Shown one piece after another: positions 1-12,868 of a DNA stretch of 64,000 nucleotides. The DNA is from Hirudo medicinalis. Taxonomy: Eukaryota > Annelida > Clitellata > Hirudinida > Hirudinidae. Below the pieces are notes generated by a model. The model did no database searches. It was not told the DNA's origin and saw only the letters and a list, made by a program, of their open reading frames with translations. The position numbers and the translations under genes are program-made. Numbering within the stretch: the stretch's first letter is position 1; every line of letters begins with the position of its first letter. The stretch lies in assembly GCA_011800805.1 (NCBI GenBank), contig MPNW01000167.1, positions 159,649-223,648 of the forward strand, in the 5' to 3' direction.

Positions 1-1
1 C

Positions 2-172
2 TTCGTGGCATGGCCGGTGGCTTTCTTCCTGGCGTTCGTCTACGTTCTCTTGATTCCGTTCACAGCCTGCATTGATCCACTCAAGAACCTCTGCGACTCC
101 ATCCTCACTTTTCTTCAGATGCCACTCAACTTTTCCAAGAATATGGTCGCCATGAAGCCTTGTGGAAGTTGA
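2..172 (+). CDS. 3' end of an unidentified membrane-protein ORF (partial)
   Basis: An open frame runs from the window edge to a TGA at 170-172, giving 56 residues. It starts with a hydrophobic stretch (FVAWPVAFFLAFVYVLLIPF) that would make one transmembrane helix. An amphipathic tail with three cysteines follows and ends in KPCGS. GC content is clearly higher than in the following DNA, and a poly(A) signal lies about 240 bp downstream, so this looks like the last coding exon of a plus-strand gene. I do not recognise the family. The upstream exon boundary is outside the window or not visible. Confidence 0.5.
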   Translation, partial: FVAWPVAFFLAFVYVLLIPFTACIDPLKNLCDSILTFLQMPLNFSKNMVAMKPCGS

Positions 173-412
173 ACTTGAAGCTGGCGAAACCAATGAGTTG
201 CTAATTTCACTTGTTGCATTCTCAGTGAGTAGATTATTAGATGATCATGCAATTGTTGTTGCTGGCTTCGATTTGATAATTTATTTTACGCTTTTCACTG
301 CCAGAAAGTAGTCAATTATTTTAAATTTTATGTCGAAATTTTTTTACATCGCTTCATTTCTTTGATGGTTTGACGCGTTGAATTCAGAAGTGCTTTTCGA
401 TGGGCTTTTGCG

Positions 413-418
413 AATAAA
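413..418 (+). terminator. Poly(A) signal AATAAA for the left-edge gene
   Basis: A canonical AATAAA hexamer lies 241 bp after the stop codon of the left-edge ORF. The following sequence is AT-rich and non-coding. Assignment to that gene is by position only. Confidence 0.4.
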
Positions 419-1598
419 ACTGAACTGAACTTATTTTAATGGCTTGGCTTTATATTAAATTATAGACAAAAATGTCAAAGTTTAAGTCTAATAAATTATT
501 TTAAATTATTTATTACAATAATAAAATAATATTTTCTATTCAAGTATTTGTTAAAAAAACTTATTTCAAAGTTCTAGAAGCAATTACTGAAGCACTCAAT
601 GAATGCGAATAAATTGTTTTCATCCTCTGACAATCCTCCGACATTTAATGATTGAAAAATGCTACAAAAACAAGGTTATCAAGCATCCATAAATAAAAAT
701 ATATGAAATTATTGAAGGATTTAAAGAAATAATAAATTGTAATTAAATTAATACATTTAAAATGCTAGTCCAAAGATGGCAGGGTGATAGAACTCTTGCA
801 AGGCAGTAAAATTTGTGAACAATTTGTTTAATTATTAATGTTGAGAATTTGTAAATATTATAAACTTGCGATAAATTGCTTGCTCAATTACTTGAAGCCA
901 TTGACCGCAAGTCAACTGCGGCTGAAAACAATGAATGAGAGTCTTTTTTGATGATTTTACGCAAATAACAATTTGGTTTTGTTGGAAATTGAAATGTTGT
1001 TCAATTTGTCGTTTATATTTCAATGGCCATGAACAATCGTTTCTTCATGAATTTCGAATTTTGAATTTCGGTTAAAAGTGTTTAAGTTTGGCCGTTACCG
1101 TCCATTGGGAACAAGTGAGAAGAAATACAGATGATCCACAGAAATACAGATGATAGTAACCGATCCAAACAGAATGAGTTGAGACCAATGAGGAAAGTTG
1201 CAATCAAAAACGATTATGTCATGTTGTGGTCAGAGACTACTTGTGACATGTTTGAGTGATTTGATAATGAAACGGATCTAAACACCCTTTCAACCACCTC
1301 ATTTTATTTTATATTCTAGATTAAATTAAATTCTATTTAGGATTTCTTGGTTTGAATTTTTTTAAGGTTTCCATATTTAAATTTTGGATCCTCAATAAAA
1401 ATTATTGTTATAAAAACTGCAAACTTCATGATGATCCACTTTCAGAAGGATTTTCATTTCAACATATTTTACCTGGAAAGGATTTATTAAATCATTTCAA
1501 GCATAATTACAAATATTTAATATTATTTTATAATAAAAATAATATATTTTACATGTCTTGAAAACTAACTTAAAGTAATATTAAGTGATGTTAAAACA
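419..1598. other. Intergenic, no gene seen
   Basis: Very AT-rich sequence with many stops in all frames. The few short open frames have no family features. A short direct repeat (AGAAATACAGATGAT, twice near 1120-1155) is the only structure noticed. Confidence 0.5.
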
Positions 1599-1604
1599 AT
1601 GACA

Positions 1605-1651
<47 letters not shown>

Positions 1652-1836
1652 GACAACAACAACACTAATAACACTAATATTAGTAATATTAGTAATATTA
1701 GTAATAACGCTAATAATACTAATAATAGTGATAATACTATTAATACTAATGTCACTAATGTTACTAATATTACTAATATTACTAATAATACTAATAATAC
1801 TAACAATACTAATACTACTACTACTACTACCACCAC

Positions 1837-1875
<39 letters not shown>
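1599..1875. repeat. AAT/ACT trinucleotide microsatellite
   Basis: About 280 bp of imperfect trinucleotide repeat: pure AAT at both ends, and a degenerate ACT/AAT/AGT middle. Open frames on both strands here translate only to poly-Ile, Leu, Ser or Val and are artefacts of the repeat. Confidence 0.95.
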
Positions 1876-1975
1876 TCATACATCCCAGTGCTCACTTAAA
1901 ATGAATCTCATCCATGCATCATGCATTGTTATGAGATTCAATCAATCCACAAAGTTTCCAAGATGAGGGCCGAAA

Positions 1976-2310
1976 TGAAGAATGGTTGATGATATGATTG
2001 AAATAAATCAAATGAAGAATAGTCGATGATATGATTGAAATCAATCATATAAAGAATGGTTGATGATATGATTGAAATAAATCAAATGAAGAATGGTTGA
2101 TGATATGATTGAAATAAATCAAATGAAGAATGGTTGATGATATGATTAAAATAAATCAAATGAAGAATGGTTGATGATATGATTGAAATCAATCAAATGA
2201 AGAGTGGTTGATGATATGATTGAAATAAATCAAATGAAGAATGGTTGATGATATGATTGAAATAAATCAAATGAAGAATGGTTGATGATATGACCGAAAT
2301 CAATCAAATG
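1976..2310. repeat. 37-bp minisatellite, about nine copies
   Basis: A unit of the form GAATGGTTGATGATATGA plus TTGAAATAAATCAAATGAA recurs at an exact 37-bp period; the AATGGT/AATAGT word falls at 1981, 2018, 2055 and 2092, and so on. Copies differ by a few substitutions. There are no unique spacers between units, so this is a tandem satellite and not a CRISPR array. Confidence 0.9.
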
Positions 2311-2886
2311 CTCACCTTCCCCATAAAGATGCATTTGAAATAAAGGCAAGCCTGAAAAGCCAGATATTGTTTGTCCTGCTATTAATAGCGACACCTCGTT
2401 TATCATTTCTTGAACAGATGAACTTTTAAGAAAGAGGAAATTTGTTTCAAATGAAGTTCGTACTCAGCACACCATTGCACTCTTTTTCTTCTTCGCCATC
2501 ATCATCTTTTCTCTCACCATCATCATCACCATCACCATCAATATTAACGTCGTAACCCAGCACCATTTACATTTCTTAACAAAATAACCTACTCTAAAAG
2601 TACCAAGTATATTTATTACGTTATTGCCTCATGTTTTATTGTAATTATTTTGCTTAATTAATTGAAGGTTGAATTTTATTTGCAATCAAAAATGGCAAAG
2701 TAAATCCTAAAAATCCCCATAAATATCTTCATGAAGTCAGAAAATTTGATTAATTTCCTCTAATCCTTTGCTGGGAATTTTGAACGGGTTTTTTTCTTTA
2801 TTTGAAAAATTGAATGAATTCAATTTAGAAGTACAACATTATACGATGTCGAACGATGCACTGCTTATCATAAAGTTATTATTACA

Positions 2887-2892
2887 TTTATT
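2887..2892 (-). terminator. Poly(A) signal of the lectin-receptor gene
   Basis: TTTATT on the plus strand reads AATAAA on the minus strand, about 200 nt after the TGA at 3096-3098 of the minus-strand receptor gene. Position and orientation fit its 3' end. Confidence 0.45.
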
Positions 2893-3095
2893 TCCACCTT
2901 CAAAATAATTGGCTAAAATATTTTTAGACGACGCAACGTCTTGGAATTTACAAGCAATGGTGGCATATCACGTGTTGGCTTCGACCAATAGCGAGCGGAG
3001 GGGAATGATTACGCAGTTGCCATGGATACGATCAAAGTCCAAGCGAAACATTCGAACAAGCTGTGAAAGATTAAGCGACATTTTGAAATCTCGAG

Positions 3096-6000
3096 TCACG
3101 TAAATGATGGCTTTTCGAGGAACTGTTTGTGGTTCTTTGGTTCCAACAGGTGCGCTTCAGCCACGATGTCCTTGGGAAGGAAATGGTGGCTTTGATGGTT
3201 GATTGTCGTTGCTTGGTTGAAGTGCTGGGTGAGGACCTGGTTGGTGGGCTCCCCAATAAAAAGCTCATCACCCACCCGGGTTTCACCGACAAAGTTGGGG
3301 GAAACATAAGCCTGCTTCGAGAGGCTGTTGTCGTGGAACGTCCAATGGTTTGGCAGGAATTGACATTCCCTGATTCTTGTCAACTGCACAGGTGATGAAC
3401 TGCTCTCCACGTGGTCTTTGGGGTGGCTGTAACCATCGAGTGGAAGCGAGTTGTGCCTCTGCCTGTCGAACGACATAATTTCTTTATGACGTACAATTAC
3501 ACCGATATCTTGAAGACAGGAATTATGATACATCGGTCGAAGCAAGCAATTCAAATCTCTCTCAAGCCGTGCAACATCCCAGGATATTCATTCGCCAGAT
3601 GGCCGATCAAAGGGGATCTTAAAGTGACGTTTGTAAATGGAGGCAGCAAATTTGAAATTCGTTGTATTTCTTTATTAAGGCCTCCATCGCAGGAGTTTCA
3701 CTCAAGTTTAGTCGATGGCTTAAAATTTCTTTTATAAGAATTCAGCCAAAATATCAACTGTCGTCCACGTAAATGCTTAACTAATAGCTGACTATTGCAC
3801 GGAAAGGTTCAATCAACAAATAGATATCAGAATATTTGACTTTATGGCTTAATAATAATTCGGATTCGAATTTAGGTTCTTATTTGAAATAATTAATATT
3901 ATGAATAATAAGTACTCTTAGGAGTAAATATTGCAAGTAATAAACATTATTATTACCAAATATTATGCTGATATAATCTGCAGATTTAAAGATAACATTT
4001 TAAAGTCCGCGTTAACTTCCAACTTATTAAACATTTCTAAAGAAATGAACAAATCAATGCGGTTGTTGGGACTATGTGCTTAGTCATTAATGTGTCGTGT
4101 TCGAAACCCAGTCTGCACAAGCACCATTTGAGAAGGAGCGCTATATAAATTTTTTACAAATAGCGCTTCTTCATTATAAATGAACTGCAATTTCAATTTT
4201 ACATTTTAATAAACTAAATGAGGAAATTTAAAAATTTTCATTGAAAGTTAAAAACATTTATGTAATCCGTTTACAGCATAATTTACAATGATATTAATTA
4301 ATTAGTGAAATAAAAGATTTAATTTTGAAACCGTTTGAGATAGAGAGTGATGAGGCAGAGAAGTGATGCTCCTATGACGATACCCATGGCAACACCAATC
4401 GAGACAGCCAGCAACACCCCTTCAAAAAGATCGTTTTAAAACATTTCAAATTGAAAATGTTTAAAAGTGGAGCAAATGAAACCACCGAAAGGAAAGGAGT
4501 CTTCAGCGTTGAATATCTGCTCGAGGCTCCAAGATTTAAACTTTTCTGAAATTAGCGTCCAAATTGAGGAAAATTATTTCGAATAAATTAAAATCCAATT
4601 TCGACTCGCATTTTGCAAATTTTGTTTATGGTTGTTTTGTTAAGGTTTTGGTTTCCCGAAACAAAGATAACTTTGTTGACATGTTCCATTAAAATATAGT
4701 TTCGATATTTTAAACCTAAATTCAGTTTAATTTATAAAAGATTGGTTTACAATTATTTCTCGCTGACAAATATTCGTACAATTAAAAAATAACTCATAAT
4801 TACCTGAAGCTTGTAAGTTACTACAGTTACCAGGTTCGCCAACCCATTCAGTTCCTCTACAAATGAGGTGCCAACTTTGAATGGAATTGTTGCATCTCGC
4901 TACCAAAGTGTCGCCACTTTTGTGATGCCAGGAATTAGGGGAAGGTGGAATGTGGGGGCATCCGGTGGCTGTTGAAGTGCACAAATTTAATAGTCTAATA
5001 TTTCTTTTTGATTATTAAAAAAACATTTACTTGCGAGTAATTTTTAAGAATAATTCCAGTTTAATTCGAAAGATGTGACCTTTGAACTCGAATATGAAAA
5101 TCCCGATGTCAGCCAAGGAATCGATGTTCGAGAATTCGATGCGAATCACATGACTCTGACTGAGGGTGACGTGGATGAGTCTCTCGTTGCTGCTGCACAC
5201 TGACACCAGGTGCTTGCTTCCATCTCCATCGACAACAAATCCCACTTCAAAACATGGTTCTTCCATCACAGCGGAGGATCCCCTGTACTTTGATTGACTG
5301 ACTTTGTAGTTGTACAAGAGGATGCTATGCAGGGAAATGTTGATCCTCTGACCCTGCATGACCTCCACCAACCAGGGGCAACTCAAACGCCCTAGGTCAC
5401 CCCTGTTAAGATTTCGATTAGTTGCCAAGTTCAAGTGACTTGTTATGAAGCCAGATTGGATGTCTTTGACTTTTTGGTGGCCAAGGTTCTGACATGACGA
5501 AGGATCAGCTTGAATCACTGATGGATGAGTTGAAGAAAGCCGATTTTATTGTTTGAAACCATTTGATTGACCGAAAAAATCATTCATGAATTCACCTGCT
5601 ACACAGGAGTGGGTTGCCTCAAGGTAGGATGTGAAGTCAGGAGGACAAGGTTGCATTTCATAGAGAGTAACATCAGGCACCTGAACAATGTTTCTCGCAA
5701 TTATCCTTCCAAACATTTAATGACAAAATATTTTATTTATTTCAACACTCGATACATTTATGAGTAACATTATACAATTCCTTTTAATACCTAAAAGACT
5801 TACAGCAGTGTTGAAATTGTCTCGTATTTGAGTGATAATGAATTTGTAAATTAAGGTGTAAAATACATAACTCTTGAATGTTTTTAACCAGTTGTCCGAA
5901 AGTAATTTTTTGAGAATTATAAATAACTCCCAAGTCATTGGGTTTCAAGGGAGATAAGCGGAAGTTGATGGAAGACACCTGATACGACCCACACTTGAAA

Positions 6001-9000
6001 CTACTGCACCTCTTTTTCCGAGTTCATTCACAAACAAATTTCTCCGTGCTATGGAATTTCAGACCAACAATTTTTTTTTATTCTCCTCCCGATGTGTCAG
6101 AGAATTTTATTCAACGTATATTTATAAATATTTTCTCTAAGAACGCATCAAAATCCTAACTTGAAACAATGGCCGTTTAAATAAATCGAACGAATGTCTG
6201 TCCGATTTCACTTTTAAATGTTCTTCATTGACATGGCAACCACGGTGCGTGTCCATCAGTCTCCCTCCTCCATTGAATGTCACGGAGATGTTTGTTTTCC
6301 AACACGTGAGAACATCTCCTTCCAACTCGTTCTGCCTCCACGGCATCGTTACATGGTCCTTCTTTTATTTTACTGCCCCATCTTTGCAAATTTACGCGCC
6401 GATTTGCCGGTGTTTTGGCAAATTATTTTCACAGAATAGTAAGGAAAGTCAACAACTGGAGATGAGTACAACTGGACATGAGTGAGTACAACCGGATATG
6501 AGTAAGTACAACCGGACACGAGAATTATTCATCTGCTTACAAACAGCACTTTGATGTTTCAAACCAGTCAAATGAATGCTTACAATTCAACGAATCAACA
6601 AGGCAGTTTAATGAACAATTATGTTCGATTTCACCTGAAATCGGCAGGATTTTCTCCCGGAACATTTGGAGTCGAGGAAAGACAAAACATCGACACTGCA
6701 TCCTTGGTGGCCATAACCTGCCTTCATGCACCTTCCAATGTTCATTCTTCCATATCTTGCTGACTCCATCATTATCACGTGATCTTCCTCACAGGTCACG
6801 TTGAAGATCTCCATGTTGCAATAATCGAAGGAATCTGTAATTTAATAATTTAAATATGATTCGAAACAATATTGAAATGTAAATATGTCAGTAAAAAGAG
6901 TTTGTTTTTCAAGGAAACGAGATGAATTTAAAAAAATTAACTTCGTAAAAGAAAGACCTTGGAAGCCTTCTCAGAACTTTATACAACAGTCCACGTTTGT
7001 TAGTCATACAAATTATTATGCAGTGTTCACATTCACATGATTTATGAATCGAATATCGCTCACTAATTCGAATTTATTTGACTTTCAAAATGAGAGCTGA
7101 AAATTTTATGAAGGTAAAACTTAAGCATTGGAAAGGAATTTTTAAACGTCGAGAAATCACGGAGCAGCAAAAGACATGAGATGTGCGTTCAAGCGATGAG
7201 GCTGCTCGTAAATTTTTCCTGCGTTTTATTGTTGTGGCACGATCAACAAACACAACACGCTTTTAATCTACAACAGTGCAATGAACAACTTCTTTGAACG
7301 TGTCAACATTTCGGAGAGGACGAACTTGTGAACAGGAAATGATCAAGGATATTTTGTCCGCTCGAAAATGCGATTGGAAGCAATTGCTGAACGGTTTGGA
7401 AGTGCAGAGTAATGGAGATGTTCCATGAAGGAGGTTTGATTGTTTGCGGGTCAAAGGTAGCGAATCTCGCGAGATTAGCAATTTCTCAGCAACGTCCTGC
7501 AATACATCAGCATTAAGTTCGATCCTCCGTGGGCGGTTGATCAAATTGTTTCTACGAGAATTGGAGTAAGGAGACATAGAATTAAGACAGCGCATCATTC
7601 GAAGCAGACGACTAAAACTGAACATTTGATGGGCGCATTTGAACTTTCCACATTAAAATATTTCTATTCGAGCATCGCCTTTGCCTCTCCATATTTGTGT
7701 TTTTTTTTCTTGCGGAAAAAGAATAAATAATTGAAATGTTTTGAACCGAATTTTTTATGTAAATCGTTGCATCCCAAGAATGATACCGAATTTTCAAGTG
7801 CGTGATTAAAATTGCTGCTTCTTTATGATTCATTCACTCATGTTAAACATACTTCATAACAAATAATTTAAATGTAATTTTTCAACAATTTAAGTTGAAA
7901 ACTATGGCTGGCATAAATAAAACTATGGCATAAATAAAACTATGGCTGGCAATTTTTTCTTTTTGTTACTAGTTTATCATTTTTAAATTTTCGCCGGAAA
8001 ATTGCTGCATAAGAACGGAGCCTCGTAATTAATCTGTGGACCGGGGCATTGTCACCGACTTACAATTGATTCGTCCGTGGTGTCGCATAAACAGGAATAT
8101 TTGTGCGCTAGGAACTTCCGTTTATTAAAGTATATTTTAAATCCATTCAGTAGAATCAACTGACTCCTCATTTTGAGCATTTTCTTCGGATTCATCCACC
8201 TGTTTCAGAATAAGATGTCTTGAATTAGATTTGCGATACAAATCCGAACGATGATAATTGTTTTTATGTTTGGTAATTTATTAGTCAGTCCATTCATCAT
8301 TTTCAGAACATCGACATTTTTGCTTTGGAAATGTTTTTATGGATGAACAGTCGAGTGAATCCACACGTAAATCATGCAGAACTGCTTGGCCTTAAAATTG
8401 CAGATCAAAATAATAAATTTAAAGGCCATAAAATGAATCTGACTGAATATTTATTATTCTTTAAATTCTGGCGAAAGAAAAAGCGGTATTTATTTAAGAG
8501 TTTCAAATTTACGCCATATTAGTTTCGTTCGTACAAATATGGTGATGTGAATGTGTCGTGACATTCTCCTTATATTTCCCCTGGCCTTTGGTTGGCGTGA
8601 AAACTTAATGCGAGTTTGAAAGAATTTTATCGAAACGAAACTTCATTTTCTTTCGTGGTGCTAAGAAGCAAGCGACTCAAATGCGTCAGTCCAGCTCGAT
8701 AACTGGATTTGTGGGGATAATGAGGACTTGTCCGTGGTGACCAACAGGACAAATCGATTTATGCCGCCACCCTTTCACCATCCTCACGCCCTCTGTTGAC
8801 TTAATTTGGACTCCTCTGCATCTATTATTTATCCATATTTTTCTTACTAAAGCCAGGATTTCCAACACTTCGCCGAATGTGAACCTCGACACTCCCCAGT
8901 GTATCCGCCCTTGCCGTGTTGCGAGATCGCATGCAAATTCCTCACGTCTAGTGCTAAATAATTCTCGAAAATATTTCCTTCCTGCGATAATTTCTATCTT

Positions 9001-12000
9001 TCCAAGTAACAAATAATAATGCTTAATGAAAACTTTTGAGGTTTCACGGTTTAAAGCCATAAAACTAATGCACCCTCATTGCTCTCCTCACAATAAACGC
9101 CGTCTAGCATCCGTTGTGTCACCGACTTCAAACCGAAATTTGTTTCTCCATTTGTTTGGATGGTTGCTGAATCAATAAAACTGCTAATCCAGCACAATCC
9201 GGCTTAGAAGACAGCTTCAAATAGAACAAGGTGTTCGTTGATTTTGGATGAACAGTTTTGTGCAAATGTTGCGTCATTGCTTCCGCGACAAATCCTTTCT
9301 CTCAAAACGCCAATTTCAAATCTTTATTTCCACTCGCATGACCCCAATAAGCCAGAGAATGTTGGAATGGGAAGGGAATGGGGTGGCTAAAAGTGAAAAT
9401 GGATTCAATTTCTTAGTGCGTTGCAGAAAATGTACCGAGCAAACTTGTAACACGCTAAAGACTTGATGGATCATAAGCAAAAATCTTCGTGTTTCCGGCC
9501 CAGGCAATGAAAGAATCTTACATCAGCCCGTGAAACGACTTTTATTGGCCTTAATTCACCGCCTGTATTGCTCGCCAGAGCATGCTCACAAGGAATCGTG
9601 CAGTTTTTCACATCGCTAACAGCTTAACAGCTTCAATCTTTGACTTTGAAGCAAGAAAGCCGAGGAGAAACGAAGAGAAAATTGTTTTCATTTTTCTAGA
9701 GAATTTATTGCATCAAACTTTCATAGCAAAACGGCGTGCTTTCAAGCAATATTTGATTCTGGAACCCCGATGCTTCGTGGATGTCGTTTCATTATTTATT
9801 TGAGTTGCACATTCAGATGTATTTTTCATTTATTTCACACATGATTGATATTTTATTGAGCAAATTTTTATCAGAAAAACTCATTTTTTATTTTATGAGA
9901 TGTTCCGACACAATTTCATATTCCTAACAAACCAAACAATTCAGTTTGATCAGAGGAACAAATACGTGAACTAATAAATCATTTAAAAAGAATTTATTAC
10001 ATCTACATTTTACATGCAAAATACATCCTACATTCTCTGTATGACGGCATCAGCTTGTCTAACAGTGGGTTGAAAAATGTGAATGAAGCATTCGTGGATT
10101 GACGGAAAGTGTGTGCTCGTCATAAAAACAGAAGCAAAACCAGACTTCTCTTCGGACTGCATGAAAACTGTCATCTTGAGATTGCCCCTGAAACTTACAA
10201 ACTGTCAGTTATTTTTTAGTATCTTCAAAGAATCTCCCGCAAGCCTTCGCTTACAATTACTTCCTTCTTACAAATTATCTTGTTGTGATTTATTTTTAAA
10301 AAGTAGCAGCTTGTTATATTACACTTTCAATCGAGTATTCATGATGTTGAATTAAAGAAGAACTGAAACAGCGTCTCAGCGAAAGAACAAAAGAACTTGT
10401 GCACGAATCTCTCCAGAGGATCAACAGTACTATAGAAGCACTGCGAACACGTCGACAACATGCAACTAAATATTTTAAATTGGCAGCACCCTTGTTATTG
10501 TGTTCATTATGTGGTTAATGATGGTTTATTAACTTCATTATCCTCCATTAATTAGTAACAGCAATTTCACATTTCACATTACCGATCAGAAAAATATTTT
10601 GTAATGTTAACCAAATCAGTTAATCAGTGTTATTAATAGAAGCAGGCGATTACGCAAATGATCAGCTTGATTATAGGTAGGAATAAACCATTATGAGGGT
10701 CATAGTTCAGGGGGCCTTTGAGATTAAATTTGAAGCATCCATCAAAATAGCACCTGATGAGTTTTGCACCATAAAGCAGGAAGGCCAGCAGCACGTGTTC
10801 AGATGCTATTGGTCCGAGAGTACATACATCACTCTACGATGGCCAACTGCATCATCCAATCAAAGAGTTTTATTTCATTTTTTACCCCGTTAGATGTCAG
10901 AGTGCCCTCATGTGTCAAATAAATGAGCGAACATTTACTCAACAATCTTTTCATGAGGTTCTTTTCGCTAACCATTCCTAATCCTCCAATTACCACATAT
11001 ACACATCGTATGTACATTCACATACACATTGTATGTACATTCACATACACATTCAATGTCCACATACACACCTACAAACACTTTCAATGTCCACATATAC
11101 AACCAAATATCCCATCACGACCATTAAATTGTGGGAAAGTATTTCAGGTGAAATATTTTATTGTTGCTTTCTTTGGATATTTAAATATAATTTATTTAAT
11201 GATATTTATTCGAATTATTTACTTTTGATAATTATGTCACTTAATTAATAACATTTGTAATACAGTTAATTACAAAAACTTGTTGGTCAATTACAACAAT
11301 TGAATTACAAATGTCTTCAAATTGCCACTTAAAATAATACATTTTAAAACCTCAAGCGTACTTCAGACTATTTTATTATATTTTATATTTGACGTTGAAT
11401 AATCATGAATAATGGTTTTATTCTCGGAATATATTTGCAGGGATTTGAATAATTGTGCGGGTAATTTGTTTCGGAGGAGAGGCGTAAAAGAGAGATTGAA
11501 GTGGTGTCCTTGCAAATGGTCTCCTCTCCTTCAAAGTAAAAGCTCATTGTCTCCCTAAGACGTCGAGGATGCAATCCAGGTTGTCAACGCAAAGTGACAC
11601 CTGTTGGTCAAGTGGATCGTCATCGTATTCGTTTTGAGTTTTTTTTTTATAAAGTTTTTCAGTGGCATTATTTTCAGTGTAAATATTCACACACACGAGT
11701 GTTTCAATCAAGCTATGTTTATTTTCTGGTTTTGCTTTACTTGAAATAATGAAAGAATTGCCGGAAGTGTCGTGTCATTTCAAGGTCATACCTCTCCATG
11801 TTCATTTGTCACGTGTCAGCACGTGCTCAGTCGAACGTAACGATGCGGATAAAGTTTTCAATACTTTCCAAGTGGACTAAAAGGTTGAGACGTCGTGGAG
11901 GGGCTGGTTATTTATGAGGCCAATAAATTGTCATCCTTCGCCTCATGAATCGCTCATGAACTTAAATTATCCACTCACCTCTTTAAACTCACTTTTGCAA

Positions 12001-12758
12001 TATTTCAAACTTTCTCTTGAAATTTGTTGAGTGCAACATATCATTCATCATTTTGCAGTCAATCCATTGCGGATGCCAGCAAACGAACTCACTATAACGC
12101 TTTGATAGCCGAGTGAATGCAGTCATTAGCCAGCCAATGAAGCTGGTCTTCCCTCATGCTGAAGAATATCAACTTCTCATCTCTTTCATCAACTTTGTTT
12201 CGCTTTGAAAAGAAATTCTCCACATTTCCGTGGTGTTTCTCACAGATTCACTCCGTTATTTAAGTGTTTAAAATTGATTTAAATAAAATTAACAGAATGT
12301 TGCATCGCGAGAAAATGTTTTTGTTGAAATTTTATGTTTTTATGAAAAAGACTTCGTAAAAGACTGTACTAGGACACACACAACTTGATTGGTTGCATAA
12401 TACGTTCAAAATTGCCGGCCAATAGTAATTTTCCAATTTTTGAAGCCGAAATTTAATTTATTTTTTCAAAACTTTTAAATTTCGAATAAAAGCCGAATAA
12501 ACTAAATTAAGTTTTTATAAGCAAAGAACATTTTGAAAAATCTAAAATTATTGCTGAGAAGCTTTTTATGCTACGATACATTTTTTTAAAATTCAGAGGA
12601 TGTTTTAAAGTTGTTTTAAAAATATAATCAATTATTCAATCCAGTTTAAAATGATATTTTAGTTTAATGCAGAATTGTAAATGTAACAAAAACAACTCAC
12701 GTCTCTGGTGAGTTGAAACGAGTACAATCCAACTCCACAGCAGAGAACCTCTCATCAT
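3096..12758 (-). CDS. SUEL-lectin / CUB-like / sushi single-pass receptor-like protein
   Basis: Seven exons join in one frame (467 codons): 12758-12701, 6834-6635, 5680-5596, 5517-5080, 4968-4804, 4419-4332, 3462-3096, all with GT-AG boundaries. Residues 1-19 are a signal peptide (MMRGSLLWSWIVLVS). Residues 22-115 are a SUEL (galactose-binding) lectin with the SARYGR motif, paired cysteines and the terminal PCPPDFTSYLEA block. Residues 116-260 resemble a CUB domain, with four or more cysteines and beta-rich hydrophobic alternation. Residues 261-315 are a sushi/CCP-like module (GCP..GDTL..C..W.LIC.GTEWVG..GNC). A helix (VLLAVSIGVAMGIVIGASLL) spans the membrane, followed by the stop-transfer KRRQR and a 120-residue cytoplasmic tail. 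This suggests a type I cell-surface glycan-binding receptor. EVA-1 is a relative by lectin domain only. Ligand and function are unknown. Confidence 0.8.
4063..4178 (+). repeat. Possible tRNA-derived SINE remnant
   Basis: Inside the last intron of the lectin-receptor gene. A degenerate A-box-like word (TGTGCTTAGTCA, 4075-4086) is followed by a good B box (GTTCGAAACCC, 4099-4109). Then comes AGCGCTATATAAAT, which pairs with ATAGCGCT to form an inverted repeat at 4137-4176. tRNA-type internal promoter boxes followed by a GCGCTATATAAAT body are common in invertebrate SINEs. It is not a functional tRNA: no complete cloverleaf is visible. Confidence 0.35.
6835..12700 (-). other. Intron 1 (5.9 kb) of the lectin-receptor gene
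   Basis: This separates the signal-peptide exon from the lectin exon; the split codon (C + AT) closes correctly. Minus-strand open frames of 120 and 124 codons at 7263-7625 and 8686-9060 have no recognisable domain or good splice context. A short tandem repeat lies at 10995-11100. I see no other gene in it. Confidence 0.55.
10995..11100. repeat. Short tandem repeat, CACATACACATT type
   Basis: Units of roughly 23-30 bp built from CACATACACATT, GTATGTACATT and CAATGTCCACATA recur four times with drift. They lie within intron 1 of the lectin-receptor gene. Confidence 0.6.
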
Positions 12759-12868
12759 GCTGTCAAATTGTTCTTCAAATTTCTAACTTCTCCTGGCAAA
12801 ATGCCTCATCAGACGAAGCGACATTTCGTTGAAGCAAGAAGAGGTGTGACTCGCACTTGATGCTCCTG

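Noticed and set aside
1565..1904. Overlapping ~100-codon frames on both strands
   Set aside because: They translate only the AAT/ACT microsatellite (poly-Ile, Leu, Ser, Val).
1976..2310. CRISPR-like array of 37-bp units
   Set aside because: Units are contiguous with no unique spacers, in an animal genome; it is a minisatellite.
3129..3737. Two plus-strand frames of 88 and 108 codons
   Set aside because: Antisense to the last coding exon of the lectin receptor, which has a supported exon chain.
4063..4130. tRNA gene
   Set aside because: A- and B-box-like words are present but no cloverleaf or acceptor stem forms; better as a SINE remnant.
6137..6346. Frame with EGDVLTCW and GGGRLMD, first thought to be part of the lectin domain
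   Set aside because: The exon before (ending at 6635) joins in phase to 5680, completing the lectin without it, so this is intron.
7263..7625. 120-codon minus-strand frame
   Set aside because: Ser/Arg/Leu-rich without a recognisable motif or exon signals; not linked in phase to neighbours.
8686..9060. 124-codon minus-strand frame
   Set aside because: No domain, no splice support, lies in a 5.9-kb intron; may be chance in AT-rich DNA.
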